From positions 1 to 7,959 of the forward strand of contig JBKJZO010000177.1 of the NCBI GenBank assembly GCA_046715235.1: a stretch of DNA of 7,959 nucleotides, read 5' to 3'. Below the pieces are notes generated by a model that worked only from the letters and a program-made list of their open reading frames with translations, did not search any database and had not been told where the DNA came from. A program made the position numbers and the translations under genes. How positions within the stretch are numbered: the stretch's first letter is position 1; every line of letters begins with the position of its first letter. The stretch comes from JBKJZO01 sp046715235. GTDB taxonomy: Bacteria > Actinomycetota > Actinomycetes > BP-191. Positions 6,004-7,959 of the stretch are shown piece after piece.

Positions 6004-7213
6004 ACCCGCCCACCGAGTGGGCGGAGGCGGCCAGGTCGAGCAGCTCCGGTACGGCGGACGTGAAGCTGTCGATCTCGTCGTCGCTGATGACCAGCGGCGG
6101 CGCCAGGCGCACGACATCGGGCGCGGGCGCGTTCACGAGGAACCCAGCGGACCGGGCGGCGGTCTCGAACGCCTTTGCGATCGGAGTCTTGAGTACGACG
6201 CCACGCAACAGACCGGCGCCGCGCACGGAGGAGATCTGATCGTGGGATCCGTCAATGCCGTCGGCGAACCTCTCGCCAGCCGCCTTCGCCCGATCGAGCA
6301 GACCGTCCTCTGTGATGACATCGAGTACGGCGAGCGCTGCGGCGCACATCACGGGATTGCCGCCGAAGGTGCTGCCGTGGTCGCCCGCGGTGAAGACGTC
6401 ACCGGCCGCACCGAAGCCGACGCAGACACCGATCGGCAGCCCGCCAGCCAGTCCCTTGGCCAGCGTCATGACGTCAGGCGGCACACCCTCGGCCTGCCAG
6501 CGGAACCAGGCGCCGGTGCGCCCGACGCCCGTCTGCACTTCGTCGAGAATCAGCAGCGCGTCGTTGTCGGTGGCGATCTGCCGGGCGGCGGCGAGGTAGC
6601 CCGCTGGTGGCATCACGACGCCGTACTCCCCCTGGATCGGTTCGACGATCACCGCTGCCGTCTGCGAGCCGACGGCAGCGCGCAACGCGTCAGCGTCGCC
6701 GTACGGCGTGAAGGTCACGTCGTGCAGAAGGGTGCCGAAGGGCTCGCGCTTGGCCGGTTGGCCGGTGACCGAGAGCGCGCCGGTGGTGCGCCCGTGGAAG
6801 GAGTCGTCGTTGGCGACGATGGCGGTCTTCGCCGGGTCGATCGCCCGCCCCCGCTTGATCGCGACCTTCAGCGCGGCCTCGACCGCCTCGGCTCCGGAGT
6901 TGCAGAAGAACGCACGGCCCGGCAGGCCGGCCAGTGCCATCAGCCGTTCGGCCAGCACCACCGAGGGTTGCGTGTAGTAGAGGTTCGACGCGTGCACGAG
7001 CTGCTTCATCTGCCCGCTCACTGCGTCGTGCAGCCGCGGGTTGGCATGCCCGATCGACGACACCGCGATGCCCCCGAGCAGGTCGAGGTAGCTCTTGCCG
7101 TCGGCGTCCCAGACGGTGCAGCCCTCGCCGCGGACAACCGCGATCGGCGGCGTGCCGTAGTTGCGCATCAGGTGCGCTTCAGCGGTCTGGGCGAGCTCGT
7201 CGTACGACGTCAT
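6002..7213 (-). CDS. argD: acetylornithine aminotransferase
   Basis: PLP-dependent class III aminotransferase that converts N-acetylglutamate semialdehyde to N-acetylornithine with glutamate as amino donor. The 403-residue product is of family length. The cofactor phosphate-binding NSGAEA is at 105-110, the FHGRT motif at 139-143, the PLP ring aspartate is Asp224 in LDEVQTGVGRTG, and the Schiff-base lysine is Lys253 in TLAKGLAGGLPIG. The second-subunit phosphate contact STFGGNP is at 281-287. The ATG at 7213 overlaps the argB stop as ATGA, with a partial ribosome site GGTGA seven bases upstream. It could also act as succinyldiaminopimelate aminotransferase, as enteric ArgD does, but the arg context favours acetylornithine. 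It is the last canonical arg gene before the cytochrome and receiver pair. Confidence 0.97.
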   Translation of the reverse strand: MTSYDELAQTAEAHLMRNYGTPPIAVVRGEGCTVWDADGKSYLDLLGGIAVSSIGHANPRLHDAVSGQMKQLVHASNLYYTQPSVVLAERLMALAGLPGRAFFCNSGAEAVEAALKVAIKRGRAIDPAKTAIVANDDSFHGRTTGALSVTGQPAKREPFGTLLHDVTFTPYGDADALRAAVGSQTAAVIVEPIQGEYGVVMPPAGYLAAARQIATDNDALLILDEVQTGVGRTGAWFRWQAEGVPPDVMTLAKGLAGGLPIGVCVGFGAAGDVFTAGDHGSTFGGNPVMCAAALAVLDVITEDGLLDRAKAAGERFADGIDGSHDQISSVRGAGLLRGVVLKTPIAKAFETAARSAGFLVNAPAPDVVRLAPPLVISDDEIDSFTSAVPELLDLAASAHSVGG

Positions 7214-7959
7214 GACGCGGTCACCATCGTGCCGATGCCGGCGTCAGTGAAGATCTCGACGAGCAGCGAGTGCGGCACCCGTCCGTCGATCACGTGCGCC
7301 TGCGGCACGCCCGCGCGTACCGCCCGCAGGCAGGCCTCCATCTTGGGCGCCATCCCTTCGGACAGGTCGGGCAGGAGCTTCTCGAGCTCGTCAGCGGTGA
7401 TGCTCGACACGACCTCCGCGCCGGCGGCGTAGTCGCGGTAGAGGCCTTCGACGTTGGTGAGCACCATCAGCTTCTCCGCGCCCAGCGCGGCGGCGATCGC
7501 GGCAGCGGCCGTGTCGGCGTTGACGTTGTAGATCTCACCATCGGTGTCTCGGGCGACCGTGGCGATGACCGGCACGCGGCCCTGGTCGAGCAATGCGTCG
7601 ATCGCCGCCGGGTCGACCGAGACGATGTCGCCGACCTGGCCGATGTCGACGAGCTCGCCGTCGACGAGCGCGCCCCGGCGTTCGGCGACCAGCAGGTTGG
7701 CGTCCTCGCCGGAGAGCCCGACGGCGAACGAGCCGTGGTCGTTGATCAGCCCCACGATGTCGCGGTTGACCTGGCCGACGAGCACCATCCGGACGACCTG
7801 CATCGTCTCGGGCGTGGTGACGCGCAGCCCGCCCGCGAACGTCGACTCGACGCCGAGTTTGGCGAGGTGCTCGCTGATCTGCGGTCCGCCGCCGTGTACG
7901 ACGACCGCCCGCAGGCCGACGTAGCGCAGCCAGACGATGTCCTGCGCGAATTGCGCGCG
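7210..7959 (-). CDS. argB: acetylglutamate kinase, 5' end outside window
   Basis: Phosphorylates N-acetylglutamate, the second step and usual feedback-control point of arginine synthesis. The frame is open to the right edge, giving 249 visible residues; the family is about 290-300, so roughly 45-50 N-terminal residues, including the first glycine-rich lysine motif, are missing. The methionine at 7803 is internal, since family sequence (RYVGLRAVVVHGGGPQI) precedes it. Visible motifs are HGGGPQI (22-28), the RVT region (46-48), VGLINDHG, the acetylglutamate and ATP region around NVNADTAA (145-152), MAPKMEACLRAV, and a C-terminal E-I-F-T-D-A-G-I-G-T. That C-terminus is typical of arginine-sensitive hexameric kinases, so feedback inhibition by arginine is likely; the N-terminal helix needed for it lies off the window. 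The stop overlaps the argD start by 4 bases. Confidence 0.97.
   Translation of the reverse strand, partial: RAQFAQDIVWLRYVGLRAVVVHGGGPQISEHLAKLGVESTFAGGLRVTTPETMQVVRMVLVGQVNRDIVGLINDHGSFAVGLSGEDANLLVAERRGALVDGELVDIGQVGDIVSVDPAAIDALLDQGRVPVIATVARDTDGEIYNVNADTAAAAIAAALGAEKLMVLTNVEGLYRDYAAGAEVVSSITADELEKLLPDLSEGMAPKMEACLRAVRAGVPQAHVIDGRVPHSLLVEIFTDAGIGTMVTAS

Noticed and set aside
6697..6708. Perfect 12-base palindrome CGCCGTACGGCG in argD
   Set aside because: It encodes ordinary argD residues (TPYGDA region), and CGTAC-containing strings are common across these genes, so it is probably codon-usage chance.
5753..7432. Long plus-strand open frame (559 codons) opposite argD and the cytochrome
   Set aside because: It is a GC-rich antisense shadow: argD and the cytochrome have all their family motifs on the minus strand, and the plus-strand translation shows no recognisable domain.
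7801..7803. ATG at 7803 as the start of argB
   Set aside because: Another 52 codons of clear acetylglutamate kinase sequence, including HGGGPQI, precede it in frame to the window edge.

Overview
The window reads as the back half of an actinobacterial arginine-biosynthesis operon. Every gene except one fragment lies on the minus strand, so transcription runs from right to left. The DNA is G+C-rich throughout by eye, some starts are GTG, and the gene order argB-argD-argF-argR-argG-argH matches the argCJBDFRGH clusters of Actinomycetes. I cannot place it more precisely than a high-GC actinobacterium.

Layout in transcription order, from the right edge: argB (its 5' end is cut by the window edge), argD, a small membrane-anchored c-type cytochrome, a stand-alone response-regulator receiver, argF, argR, argG, argH, and a 3-methyladenine DNA glycosylase (mpg/AAG family). 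At the far left, the 3' end of a PASTA-domain protein gene runs on the plus strand and converges on mpg; the two overlap tail to tail by 21 bases. Coding density is almost total. The only intercistronic gap above 10 bases is the 49-base argR-argG spacer, and no gene-free stretch exceeds 300 bases.

The pathway genes cover acetylglutamate phosphorylation (ArgB), acetylornithine transamination (ArgD), carbamoylation of ornithine (ArgF), and the two last steps through argininosuccinate to arginine (ArgG, ArgH). ArgR is the arginine-responsive repressor. ArgC and ArgJ would be expected just off the right edge, together with the main promoter and ARG boxes, none of which I can see here.

The most unusual content is the cytochrome c and receiver pair between argD and argF. 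Neither protein has an obvious role in arginine synthesis, yet both are joined to the arg genes by ATGA overlaps or a 10-base gap, so they appear to be built into the operon and not loosely inserted. Secondary points are a possible CTG start (CTGA overlap) for mpg, an inverted repeat whose arms hold the stop codons of the two convergent genes, and a strong inverted repeat inside the PASTA coding sequence. All reading frames look intact; I see no insertion sequence, CRISPR array, tRNA, rRNA or pseudogene.
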